Assembly: GCF_022201045.2 (NCBI RefSeq)
Contig: NC_068563.1
Location: 25,703,001-25,767,000 of the forward strand
DNA length: 64,000 nucleotides
Source: Citrus sinensis
Taxonomy: Eukaryota; Streptophyta; Magnoliopsida; Sapindales; Rutaceae
Direction: 5' to 3'
The translations under genes were made by a program, and so were the position numbers. Of this stretch, positions 55,046 through 64,000 are shown piece by piece (within the stretch, counting starts at the first letter, position 1; each line of letters opens with the position of its first letter). The notes beneath the pieces were generated by a model. It saw only the letters and a list, made by a program, of their open reading frames with translations, was not told the origin of the DNA and did not search any database.

Positions 55046-55727
55046 TAGGAATGGGAAAAGGTCGGGTCGGGCTCGGGCTTGGCCAAGCCCTACCCGACCC
55101 AATCAAAAAAATTTTGAAACCCGACCCTAAAAAAACTCGAACACTATTTAGTTAGGGTCGGGCCCAACCCGACCATACTGAAATAGTTAACCCTCCCATT
55201 TCCCACCACCATTTCAACCAATTCGGCAATTCCTCAACCATTTCAAACATAATTCAATTCCACTTTCCACAACCATTTCAACCCCACACACAAATAAATT
55301 CCAAAATCCAACATGAAAAATACACAATGCAATTAAATTAAAAACACACAATGTAATTCCACAACCATTTTAGCCATACACAATTCAATTTAACAACTCA
55401 ACATAAAAAATAAAAAATAAAAAACTCATGTCTTATACAAAAAAAAAAAACACACAATTTAGTTCCACAACCCAACATTAAAAATAAATGTCTTATACAA
55501 ATAAAAAATACATGTCTTATACAAATAAAAACTCATAAAAACACACAATTTAGTTTTTTTTTAATAGGGTCGTGTCGGCTTTAAGCCCAACCCTGACCCG
55601 AAATTTGTTCGGGCCTTAAAATTTTGACCCTAACCCGACCCCAACCTCAAAAATTTGGGTCAAAGCCCTAAAAATTAGGGTCGGGTCAACGGGCCAAAAA
55701 TAGGGTCGGGCTAAATTGTCAAGCCTA
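55046..55727. mobile_element. hAT-like short element rich in GGGTCGGG
   Basis: It opens TAGGAATGGGAAAAGG and closes with the inverse of TAGGCTTGACAATTTAG, a diverged inverted pair. Next to both ends are 'GGTCGGGTCGGG' and 'GACCCGACC' purine/pyrimidine tracts in opposite orientation. The middle repeats 'CACACAATTTAGTTCCACAACC'-like phrases. An 8-bp duplication could not be made out in the purine-rich flanks. A relative of the two better-supported elements at 57.7 and 58.3 kb. Confidence 0.5.
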
Positions 55728-55729
55728 CA

Positions 55730-55751
55730 GGAGAGAGAGAGAGAGAGAGAG
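55730..55751. repeat. (GA)n microsatellite
   Basis: A pure GA run immediately after the hAT-like element. Confidence 0.9.
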
Positions 55752-57736
55752 ACCTGGTTTTAACCCGAATTTGACCCGAAACCTTGACCCGATCGTAACT
55801 TCCATTTCCGACCACATCACTAGCCAAGGAAGGTACCGATAGAAAGCTCGTGAGATGCCAGTCATACCCCTACCTTCCTCGTCGTCGGGAAACAACGAGA
55901 ACGTCGTCGATCAAGCTTGGAAAACCCGCGGCTCAACCTGTATTCGTCACTATTAACTCCGCCGATTTTGGGTGATGCCACCGCCTGGATCTTGATCCTC
56001 AGCTAACCCTTATCATTTTCTGACCAATCTCGCCACTTAAAACCTCTAGTTTGGTAGTGAACGACCGACGGAAAGCTCACGGCTTTGGGGGCACAGTCCA
56101 CCGCCATTGCCGCGCGTAGGAGGTCACCGCCGGCACCATTGGACTCACCAAGGTCAGAACTATCAGACTTGAGTTTCCTGTCGCTGTTGACTGAAGTCCG
56201 GTCACCGTTGACCGATGGGGGCAATTCGGTAATTTCATAAGACTTTGGGGTGAATTTGTAATTTCTGAAATCGATCAATAATTTGGTAATTTTAGATTAG
56301 GGCAGTGAGATAATTTGAGATTTCGGGGGTAATTTAGTAATTTAAGTCGTCAAGGGCATTTTGGTAATTTTACACTTCGAGGGTAATTTCGTAATTTCTA
56401 ATTTTGTGATTATTTTTGTGATTTGAATTGAGGACATTTTGGTAATTGAAGATTCTGAGGATAATTTGGTAAAATAATGATGTTGGGGGCATTTTGGTAA
56501 TTTTGGCATGTAGAGGTATTTTGGTAATTTTGTGCATGCTGGAATAGTTTATTATGGATAGATATTCATTTCGAGAATTATTATGTAAAATTAGTTGTAT
56601 TTCAAATTTACGGAGAATGATTATGTCGTTTTCTTGATTAGGAGGACCCACGAACGAGAATCAACATGTGGACATTGTTGATACCGAGTCTGGACATCGT
56701 CACTGTGAGTGGAATAAACAAAACCTATTTTCATAAAATATTTTAATTTTACAATGCAGTAAAAATGAATATTTAATGCTTTGATTTAATGATTTTCTAA
56801 AAAAAATGAATTTTTATCTACGTGTTGATATTTGTTGTTATTAAGAATGAATTTGATTAATGGTTTTATTATCGTTTTTGAATAAATGTATGATATTGGA
56901 ATTGAGTGGAATTGAGATATGTTAAATAAAAAGGAAATGAGAATTCATATGTGATTATATGTTTTTGTACATGTGTGTAAAATGTTATTTACAAAATCAT
57001 TAGATAGTACCCATCCCCTCCAGATATAGTGATACAAATGATATGAGATAAGAGGTCTTTCGAGCCCGTCTGAACACACATAGAGGCTTTGGGCCGTGTG
57101 TTTTGGCGCTTTTGCCTTTTGGGGGCAGATGCATGCATTATGGTGATTATAGAGATACAGATGATACATATGGAATATGATGATACAAATAAGATATGAT
57201 GTACAGATCCAATATAGGCCTTTGGGGCCCGTCTGAGTACACACAAAAGTTTTGGGCCATGTGCTTGGGCGCCTTGTCCTTTGGGGACCAGATTATGCAT
57301 GCACAAATATGATGAGATATGAAATGGCATTTCTCTGTCTATCTGTTGTAGCTCCGGGGCATAATGGTTCCCTGATTGCTCGTCCGTCGAGGTTCGAATA
57401 AGATGAGATTATTTCCCTAAGTTATTTGTTTGGTGATAGTTTTTGGTATTCAATACTTGATATTATAAGTGTTATAAGTGTTATGATTTCATTGATTTTA
57501 TACAAATTTATGTGATATTGTTATTTCCGTGCATGCTTTGAATTAAATAAGTTTATGTAAGTTCTTATGATATTTTGATGAAATTGATTTGTAAAAGATT
57601 AAATCATTTTAAATAAATTTATTTTTTCAAAAACTACTATCCACTCACTGAGCTCACTGAGTTTTATACTCATCTCGTTTTTTATTGTATCCCCTCCCCC
57701 ACAGGAGATTTGTAGGTACATCAGTCGACCCAGCAA
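55752..57736. other. Unclassified repeat-like region, no supported gene
   Basis: 56220-56540 repeats the phrase TTTTGGTAATTTT and variants many times. 57030-57350 holds a duplication with a period of about 163 bp, with 'GCCCGTCTGA.xACACA' and 'TTTGGGCCxTGTG' in both units. 57640-57720 has 'ACTCACTGAGCTCACTGAG' and 'CCACAGGAGATTTGTAGGTA'. The style suggests an old LTR, but no ends were found. A 91-codon minus-strand frame at 56003-56278 has no recognisable domain. Confidence 0.35.
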
Positions 57737-58113
57737 TAGGGATGGTAATTTTTTCCGATGGGATGGGATCCTGCGGGATCTCATCCCATTTGGGACGGGA
57801 TTGAGACATTTTTTTGTCCCATAAAATTTAGGGACGGGATTATGACATTTTTTTATACCAATTACATATGCGGGACGGGAGTGGGATTGAAAAATTTTGT
57901 CCCATCCCGTCTCATTACCGATTAAGAATGAAAAATTTTTCAATTGGGATGGGATCCCGCAGGATTCATCTCTTTTGGAACGGGATTGAGACATATTTTT
58001 GTCTCAAAAAAAATATAGGGACGAGACTGAGACGTTTTTTCATCCAATTTGCATATACGGGATGGGACTGAGATTGGTAAATCTCATCCCATCCCGTCCC
58101 ATTGCCAACCCTA
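57737..58113. mobile_element. hAT-type MITE with GGGATGGGA repeats
   Basis: 377 bp. Terminal inverted repeats TAGGGATGGTAAT and (inverse) TAGGGTTGGCAAT. The flanking 8 bp are CCCAGCAA on the left (57729-57736) and CCCAACAA on the right (58114-58121), a 7/8 match of the length typical for hAT elements. The interior is built of GGGACGGGA/TCCCGTCCC stretches. Non-coding. Confidence 0.78.
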
Positions 58114-58313
58114 CCCAACAATGATAATTAGATTTGAAATTATGGCCACGTGATGGTGTTAGGAATCATAGATGTTTTGTTAGGACATTTTGAATTGTAT
58201 AATTTATTACTTATTTGTGATTAAGGATAAGTTATTATATTCTTGAAATTATATGTTTGAAGGATACTAGTATTTGATTGAGGAAGTTGGTTGTGGAAGT
58301 TGATTGAATATTG
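58114..58313. other. Short spacer between two hAT elements
   Basis: No gene. It carries the left copy of the target duplication of the next element. Confidence 0.4.
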
Positions 58314-59038
58314 TAGGGGTGGGCAAAAAAACCGTAGTCTTAAAAAAACCGAACCGAACCGATGGTTTTTTCTAATTCGGTTCGGTTTTTATTTTTTAAA
58401 AAACCGAATATACCGTTTGTAAAAAAAACCGAAATGTCGGTTCGGTATTCGGTTCACTTCGCTGAACCGAAAAACCGAATTATTTTTTATTTTATTCAAA
58501 TTAAACATGTGTTAATAATTTTATTCAAATCAAACATGATTTTATTCAAATCAAACATATGTTAATAATTTTATTCAAATCAAACATGATTTTATTCAAA
58601 TCAAACATGTGTTATTTCTCTTTATAACATTATGATTATGTTTATATAGATGGAGTATTGGAGTTTGGTTATATATTTTGAAATTTTAATATTTAATATA
58701 TTTGGGAGTATCTTATTAATAGTTAGTAAGATATTAGTGATAAAATGTGTTTTGAATACTTTGTATTTATTGTTAATATTTGTAATAAAATTAGGATAAA
58801 TTAATTGTTGAAAAAAATTATTACATTCATGAGGCCCAATAGGCTAAAAATTTAAAAATTCAAAATAGGCCTAATAGGCCCAGAACCGAAAAAACCGAAC
58901 CGAACCGAACCGATCCGAAAAGAACCATTTGAGTTCGGTTCTTATTGAGTTCGGTTCTTATTCGGTTCTTTTTATAAAATAACCGATTTAAATCGGTTCT
59001 ACTTAATTTCGAACCGAACCGAACCGTGCCCACCCCTA
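58314..59038. mobile_element. hAT-type non-autonomous element with GGTTCGGTT repeats
   Basis: 725 bp with perfect 12-bp terminal inverted repeats TAGGGGTGGGCA and a perfect 8-bp target duplication GAATATTG (58306-58313 and 59039-59046). The subterminal zones consist of AACCGAACCGAACCG on one strand and its complement at the other end, so the whole element can fold back. The centre has a short direct repeat (ATTTTATTCAAATCAAACAT, four copies, 58520-58610). No transposase. Confidence 0.93.
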
Positions 59039-59046
59039 GAATATTG

Positions 59047-59640
59047 TATCATTTTTTAGAGTGTTAATTGTATAAATTGCAAGTTTGGGAATGTCATAAT
59101 TATATAGGAGACTCTGTTGAATTTTTTGTAGAATCTTTACATATTAGATTTATTATCGATTCAGTTAAACGAGTTTAGATAGATTCACCCTGAGGTTCGG
59201 GGCGAGTCATTTCATTTAACCCAAAATAAAGAAGCCATATAAGGGTTTATTTTTTTAAAGAAAACAAGTAACAAAGACGATGATTATTGAGAAACTCAAA
59301 TACATTAGAGATTCTAATGAGAATTTTTACTATTTATATTAAAATATAGATTTGTCACCTGAGAGAGCCGATGATGCAAGTAAAAGGAGGCACTCAGCGA
59401 CGGAGAAAAACGAGATAAAATGATAAAGATAAAAGAGAAAAATTATTTAATGAAGAAATTAAGTACATTTTTAAAAAATACCCTTGGAGGGGTTTTATGA
59501 GGACTTCAGAAGGGTCCCAATAACACCACTCGTTTGCTGAAACCCTAATGAGAAGACCCTAGTCTTTCTATCAAAGTTAGCCCGAAACAAGCGAAAGCCC
59601 ACTAAACAAGAAACCCTAAGCTTCTGGGGAAAAAAAAAGA
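59047..59640. other. Intergenic DNA before the HD2-type promoter
   Basis: No gene or repeat boundary is clear. Confidence 0.35.
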
Positions 59641-59825
59641 AAAAAAGTATAAAAAGGGGCAAAAGCAAAAACCCTAAAGATCGCAAAAATCGGCAGCACT
59701 GCCTTATAAATTCCCTCCAAAGCACTCTTGCTTAAGCCTCCCCGGTTAATTCTTGTTAAAACCCTAGCTTACTCTCTCTTACTCTTCTTCTCTCCCTAAC
59801 ACACATATCGCTTCAGTCATCTTCG
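59641..59825 (+). promoter_or_regulatory. Promoter and leader of an HD2-type gene
   Basis: Contains TATAAAAAGGGG (about 59649) and TATAAATTCCC (about 59705) as TATA candidates. Telobox-like AAACCCTA motifs occur several times (for example 59671 and 59759), and a CT-rich leader (CTCTCTCTTACTCTTCTTCTC) precedes the ATG. Teloboxes and pyrimidine-rich leaders are common in plant nucleolar and ribosome-related genes, fitting the call for the next feature. Confidence 0.5.
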
Positions 59826-59838
59826 ATGGAGTTTTGGG
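59826..59838 (+). CDS. Likely first coding exon of HD2-type histone deacetylase
   Basis: ATGGAGTTTTGGG followed by a GTAAGC donor encodes MEFW plus the first base of Gly. Plant HD2 (HDT) nucleolar histone deacetylases characteristically start MEFWG, and as I recall their first coding exon is this short. The leader and promoter upstream support a real gene start. The second exon should supply the conserved VEV segment but was not found before the window end. Instead the putative intron holds a Mutator-type MITE and an endogenous pararetrovirus. Either the intron is very long or the gene is cut off. The call rests on four residues plus context. Confidence 0.45.
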
Positions 59839-60060
59839 GTAAGCTTCACTCACTCACCTTCTCTTATTTTTATTTTAATCGTTTCCTTTGTTTTTTATTT
59901 TTTATTTTTAACTTGTATTTTGTTGTCTCTGTAAATAATTTAATAATTTATTAAATGCATATGTATATATATATGTACGAATTTGTAAAGTTTACAACCC
60001 AATATTATTTAATAATTCTTGCCATTAGGAATTGTCCCTTTCCAGTATAAAAGATTAACG
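59839..60060 (+). other. Putative intron 1 of the HD2 gene, start
   Basis: Non-coding. 59985-60056 is homologous to 41590-41672 upstream of TPS-C, so a dispersed repeat copy is present. Confidence 0.4.
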
Positions 60061-60490
60061 GAAATTATCATTTTACTATTAAAATTTTACTGACATATCA
60101 TGTCAGTATCAAGATTTACCGAAAAGTACATTTTACTACTAAAGTTTTGCGTCGTTATCAATTTAATACCATTCTGTTAAGAAAAAATTAATGTCTCACG
60201 GAAATTGAGTTAAAAGTCGATTTTACCCCCAAGAGTTTGGTAGTAAAATGATAATTCTCTTAAAAATTTGGTAGTAAAATGATAATTTATCTATCAAATT
60301 AATAGACAATTTTACTCTTACAGCTGGAAATGTTTTTGATGCCCTTATGACATCAACAAATTTTTAACGTTGTTAATGGAATGATATTGAATTGATAACG
60401 GCGCAAAACTTTAATAGTAAAATACATTTTTCGTCAAATCTTAGTACTGACATGATATGTCAGTAAAACTTTAATAGTAAAATGATAATA
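60061..60490. mobile_element. Mutator-type MITE with long terminal inverted repeats
   Basis: The left arm starts (C)GGAAATTATCATTTTACT and continues to 'GACATATCATGTCAGTA'. The right arm is its inverse (GGGATATTATCATTTTACT ...), giving inverted repeats of more than 55 bp. The flanking 9 bp are AAAGATTAA and AAACATTAA (8/9 match), the length typical of Mutator elements. The uninterrupted target is seen at about 41660-41690. No coding sequence. Confidence 0.75.
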
Positions 60491-60631
60491 TCCCAAACAT
60501 TAATCGATCATATAATATATTATATTATAGATGAGAGCCACTAAGTTATGTTTATCGTAACTTACGGCTTTTGTCTTTTTCTTATTGACAAATATCATTT
60601 GAGTCTTTTTGGTTTTTTATATTGTCAATTT

Positions 60632-61196
60632 TTATGGTTGTGGGTGCATTTGTCTTCTCCCATCCCTTCTGCATCTATTCTTCATTTTTTCTAATGTTTT
60701 TAATATTTCTTTAAATAATAATAGGTGATTATCAAATTCATATAAGTCTGTGATTTCAGTGTAAATTTCTGGTCCTAAATTTACTATTCCTATTCTCTCT
60801 TGTTCTAATAAATCTATCTTTTGGGTTAACAGATTTATATATGTATCTATCACATTTTCCCATCCTAAGATCATGTGATCTATACTATCTGCTAATTCAT
60901 GTATTACATTAAATGCATGTTGGTTCATGGTAATGTTTCTGTTTTGTACCAATATATCAAAAATGTTATAAGTTTATCTATGAATTTCATTTTCTTTTCT
61001 ATCAAAATTTCACCACCTGTTGTGTCTATTAATCTTTCTCTAAGCTCCTCAGTTAATTCAAGTTCTATATTCCTGATATTATTTTAATCAGTTTTTAATG
61101 TTTTTATTAAATTTTTTATTTCCTCTTTTTCATACACTTTTAAAGTATATAAACTATCAAATATTGCTCGTATAGGGTCCATAGGGTCTTTGGCTC
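60632..61196 (-). pseudogene. Pararetrovirus ORF after the primer site
   Basis: It starts with an ATG overlapping the primer-site region and runs in two frames, with an in-frame stop near 61086 and a frameshift near 60950. The 106-codon downstream part (60952-60632) is helix-rich and acidic/basic mixed, with no motif I recognise. By position it would be the first ORF of the genomic RNA. Function unknown. Confidence 0.5.
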
Positions 61197-61204
61197 TGAT
61201 ACCA
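61193..61204 (-). other. Pararetrovirus tRNA-Met primer binding site
   Basis: The minus strand reads TGGTATCAGAGC, the conserved site that primes minus-strand DNA synthesis and conventionally marks genome position 1 in Caulimoviridae. No LTR borders it, unlike the Copia site at 2806. Confidence 0.85.
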
Positions 61205-61518
61205 TTTATTTTCTCTTAAAAAAAACAAAACAAATACATAAAAAACAAAAAACAAATACAACAAAACAAAACAAATCTTAAGACTAAAAAGATATAGGAT
61301 ATTGATGTTATATTACTTATGAAAAATATAAGACTGCAAAAATGTTAAAGCTTATAATATTCAATTATTCACTTGAAGTACGTGACTTGTTATCCGACAG
61401 TACAGACTAGACTAGTGCCTGTTCAGGATCACCTTTGGAATTTACGTCGTCGATTTCTCGTCGATATACTCAAATGAAAGGGTTTTCTTTAAAACTTTTT
61501 ATGTTTTCTAGCAACAAT
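61205..61518 (-). other. Pararetrovirus non-coding leader part
   Basis: A/C-rich on the + strand near 61215-61280 and without ORFs, as expected for the leader around the primer site. Confidence 0.4.
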
Positions 61519-61929
61519 TTATATTTCAAATTCTTCGTTATCTGAACTATAGATATATGAAGGTCCGACTTCATAATCTATTTTTTCTAAATAGGCTTTT
61601 ATTACATCTATTCCTTCTTCTAAAGTTAACATAATTATATTATGTTTCAGGTTATCTATTTCAATGTTGTTTATAATTTTTCTTTTTATTTCTTGGGGTA
61701 ATTTAAGACTATCTACTGCTAATAAGTCTTCCGTTCTAACAAGTTCTTGTTTACTGAAAAGATACGAACTTTGTTTAAATGATCCTAGATCAAAATCTAT
61801 TATCATCATATGTTCGTTATATGTTATTTTAGTAGTTGGATTTATTATATATTCTTTAGATTCTCCTAAATAGAACTTATGATTCATATTATTAAAGATC
61901 AATTTGAGAAATATGCTCTTCCTCCACAA
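61519..61929 (-). CDS. Pararetrovirus ORF of unknown function (136 codons)
   Basis: An intact frame, acidic near its C-terminus (SSDNEEFEI), without a recognised domain. It lies between the promoter-like zone and the primer site. It could be a small leader ORF or a fragment of a larger protein. I cannot assign a role. Confidence 0.5.
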   Translation of the reverse strand: MWRKSIFLKLIFNNMNHKFYLGESKEYIINPTTKITYNEHMMIIDFDLGSFKQSSYLFSKQELVRTEDLLAVDSLKLPQEIKRKIINNIEIDNLKHNIIMLTLEEGIDVIKAYLEKIDYEVGPSYIYSSDNEEFEI

Positions 61930-62289
61930 ATCTCCTCATCATCAAATCATCAACAAACTTCCACCAACAGATAAGGGTTAAGAATTATTACCTAAGCTAT
62001 CCTTATTTCCTTGCCTTTCGACCTTTCTCCAGTGACCTGCAGCCTGGTGGTCCTTATACCCTAAACGGCCTCCTTGCCTCAACGGGATCAGCGGACTCGA
62101 GCGGCTTTACTGTGTGGATCCTGATCGTTGTGCTTAGAAACGTCGAATAAGTTTAGGTTTCCTTTCCCTTTCTCTGGTTTTATTTTGTTTTTGATCTGTG
62201 ATGTCTTGATTTTGGATTTAGAGCTGGGGAGTTGTTTAGTTGTTCATCTAATTCGGAAAAGATAGATCAGTTTTTGGAGACAATGAGCT
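61930..62289 (-). other. Pararetrovirus intergenic or leader sequence
   Basis: No ORF supported. The GC content is higher than in the flanks (61980-62110), and the origin of this piece, viral or host, is unclear. Confidence 0.35.
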
Positions 62290-62633
62290 CTGTCGAGCTT
62301 TTTCCTCTTTTTTCTTATTTATTCAAAAAATGTTTACATTTTTGCCCTTACATTATTGGGCTCGTACATCATTGCTTTCGTCACTATCATCATTTTATCA
62401 TGCTCTTGCCCTTATATTATTGGGCTCTTACATCATTGCTTTCGTAACTACATTATTATTTTGCTTTTGTCGGGCATCTTCTTTATTTTGTCTGCCACGT
62501 CCTGCATCTTTTTATCTTTATCAGGAATCTCTGTCTGTCACGTCTGCTTTTTATCTTGTCAGACATCTTCTTTATTTTGTCTGCCACGTCCTGTATCTTT
62601 TTATCTTTATCGGGAATTTCTGTCTGCCACGTT
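62290..62633 (-). promoter_or_regulatory. Promoter-like zone of the pararetrovirus with two sets of direct repeats
   Basis: One unit (about 62335-62400, again at about 62400-62450) carries 'CATTATTGGGCTCxTACATC' and 'ATTGCTTTCGT'. A second (about 62460-62520 and 62565-62632) carries 'CATCTTCTTTATTTTGTCTG' and 'CCACGTCCTG'. On the minus strand these give repeated TGACG and ACGTGGCAGACA motifs, reminiscent of as-1-like activation sites in caulimovirus promoters. An AATAAATAAG TATA-like stretch lies downstream near 62320. Confidence 0.5.
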
Positions 62634-63659
62634 CTATTGGAGTTGTTTCATTTCCATGAGTTGGTAAGCCTGCTCCATGGTTTTACTGCTGCTGGGGAAA
62701 CGTATAGTGCTTATTTCATTGATGAATTCTAGCAGTATATTTGAAGGCGTGTGACTGTCTTCAGCAGTTATAAGGATGTAATTCTGGAACTTGATTATTG
62801 TTATGAAATTTCTTTTGTATAGATCCTTGGCTATGCTCCATATGGCTTTTATCCCTCTGGCTCTGCGGGTCCTGATCCAAGTTTCATTTATGTGGGGAAC
62901 ATTTGTGTATTCTGTTCCTACTTCTATTTTGAAATTTTTTGTGAGATGGCCTACAGAAATCATATAAAAGGCTTGGTATTCTATATTTTGATAATATTCT
63001 GGGCTTATGGTGTAGAACTTTAGGTATATGGGCCTTTTTTAGGCAAATCTTGAAATTTCTTTAACTAACATTTCATCTAGACTGGCTATTTCCTGAAGAG
63101 TTATATGTGGATATACTAAATCTAAATACTCATATTTTGCTATTCTTCCAATAAGGAGTGGATCTGCTCCTTTTGTGGCTATCATTCTGGGGTACATATT
63201 TTTTCCTGGTGCTTTGAAGTTTGTATTGTTATGGGAACAAGTGGAATATACCCATATGGAGAACTGTTTATACTCTTCTTCTTTTGGGTTTAGAGGTTTC
63301 TCCTCTTCTTCTGTACAGGGATTGTTTATTTGGATAAACTTTTTTGAAGGGCTTAATTTTGGTGATTCGACCTTTATGGAGATGGTTTTATTTGCAATTG
63401 GATCAAAGATTGGTTTATGCTCTCTGAAGGGTCCACTACTGCTTCCTTCTTCGGTGTTTATTGGGCCTGTGTTTATAGAGAGTGTCTTTGTTAGATCCCT
63501 TATGTATGATTCTAATAAATGTACTCCTTTTTCATGAGACTCGGTAGCCTCTTTTATATAATTTATCGCATCAATTATATCAGATGCCTCTGTTTTGAGC
63601 CTCACTATTTCGGCTTCTATTTTGCTGAAGATTTTATTTACTTCTGGATTCATCTCCAA
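62634..63659 (-). pseudogene. Pararetrovirus ORF downstream of the polyprotein (broken by one stop)
   Basis: ATG at 63659 overlaps the end of the RNase H frame by 26 nt, a typical compact viral arrangement. 206 codons run to a TAA near 63039. The same frame continues to 62634 (about 340 codons in total), so one nonsense codon splits it. The N-terminal part is a helix-rich, coiled-coil-like segment followed by a Ser/Pro/Lys-rich stretch. By position it matches the transactivator/viroplasmin ORF of some caulimovirids, but I see no diagnostic motif and rate that as a guess. Confidence 0.6.
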
Positions 63660-64000
63660 ATTCTATGTTCCTGCTCAAGAAATCTGCGAGACAATTGTTA
63701 GTTCCTTTTATATGTACAATTTTAAAATTGTAATATGATAAATAAGCTTGCCATCTATGTAATCTCCTATATTGGGGTTCATTTGGTAAAATTTTGCTTA
63801 TTAAAGACCCTACTTGAGAATTATCTGTTTCTACAATGAAATATTTTTGTAATAAAAATAATGAGAACTTTTTTATTCCTTTGTATATTGCAAGAAGTTC
63901 TTTTTCATGAACTGGATAGTTAACCTATGCTTGGTTAAATGTTCCACTAGTATATCGACAAATTTCATTTAGGTCTGTTTTAAGTATTGCTCCCCAATAT
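63634..64000 (-). pseudogene. Pararetrovirus polyprotein C-terminus (RT/RNase H), partial
   Basis: The frame enters from beyond the window and ends at 63634-63636. It shows the caulimovirid RNase H order: a YWGAIL start, HEKELLAI, then VETDN, and a closing LADFLSR. One in-frame TAG before the HEKELLAI segment interrupts it, so this copy is inactive. The upstream domains (movement protein, coat, protease, RT core) lie outside the window if present. Confidence 0.85.

Larger units (their letters stand above)
60610..64000 (-). mobile_element. Endogenous pararetrovirus (Caulimoviridae) copy, decayed
   Basis: Minus-strand order from the right edge: the end of a reverse transcriptase/RNase H polyprotein, an overlapping downstream ORF, a repeat-rich promoter-like zone, an ORF of unknown role, a tRNA-Met primer site, and another ORF. 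This circular-genome order with a TGGTATCAGAGC site is diagnostic of caulimovirids integrated in plant DNA. There are no LTRs. In-frame stops and a frameshift show it is an old copy that cannot replicate as it stands. The genus is not certain. It continues beyond the window. Confidence 0.85.

Noticed and set aside
56003..56278. Minus-strand 91-codon ORF as a small gene
   Set aside because: No recognisable domain or promoter, adjacent to TTTTGGTAATTTT repeats. Support is insufficient.
57599..57994. Minus-strand ORF of 131 codons with repeated Ser-Arg/Asn-Pro-Val-Pro phrases
   Set aside because: It is a translation of the GGGATGGGA repeats of the hAT MITE.
62232..62667. Plus-strand hydrophobic ORFs resembling small membrane proteins
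   Set aside because: They run across duplicated promoter-like repeats of the pararetrovirus on the non-coding strand. The repetition explains the pattern.

Overview
This window is nuclear DNA from a flowering plant, probably a core eudicot. The evidence is AT-rich intergenic sequence, spliced genes with GT/AG introns and dicot-style nested transposons (Copia, Gypsy, CACTA, hAT, Mutator, LINE, endogenous pararetrovirus). It also holds a tandem family of TPS-b type (monoterpene) synthases with the angiosperm 7-exon layout. The terpene synthases remind me of sandalwood/grape-type alpha-terpineol/limonene synthases, but the species cannot be fixed from sequence alone.

Backbone: four terpene synthase copies lie head to tail on the + strand: A (5199-8824), B (14518-18521), D (only the last exon survives, 30316-32770) and C (42191-45925). 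A and D share exon-7 and 3'-flank variants, and B and C share others, so the order A-B-D-C suggests that a two-gene block was duplicated. None of the four is intact. A has stops, lost splice sites and a deletion through DDxxD. B has an in-frame TGA in exon 7. D was split by a Gypsy element and by a retroposed F-box/kelch cDNA. C is intact until a 473-bp LTR-like insertion in exon 7 replaces its last 31 residues with 56 foreign ones.

Region by region: 0-3.4 kb is a decayed minus-strand Copia element with one LTR. 3.4-5.1 kb is a duplicated promoter region. 5.2-8.8 kb is TPS-A, and 9.1-11.15 kb is an AT-rich insertion-like stretch. 12.2-14.3 kb is a CACTA-type element in the promoter of TPS-B. 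14.5-18.5 kb is TPS-B, followed by a duplicated 3' flank and a CACTA-like end (20.3-21.2 kb). 21,263-30,172 is a young, complete-ended Gypsy (Tat/Ogre-like) element. It has 704-bp LTRs, an ATATT target duplication, minus-strand gag and a truncated pol, an opposite-strand ORF and a 58-bp minisatellite. 30.5-32.6 kb is the F-box/kelch retrocopy, 33.9-35.8 kb a decayed LINE and 35.8-40.5 kb a degenerate TIR element. 42.2-45.9 kb is TPS-C. 48,670-52,135 is a Pack-CACTA carrying exons of a KEA-type K+/H+ antiporter in permuted order. 53.4-54.7 kb is a dimeric tandem array. 55.0-59.0 kb holds three hAT-like short elements. 59,826 is the likely 13-bp first exon of an HD2-type histone deacetylase. 60.6-64 kb is a minus-strand endogenous caulimovirid copy with stops.

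The window is therefore a degenerating monoterpene synthase cluster used repeatedly as a transposon landing site. The best-supported calls are those with matching target-site duplications: the Gypsy, the F-box/kelch retrocopy, the solo-LTR-like insert and the hAT element at 58.3 kb. Everything was read by eye, without alignment or database search.
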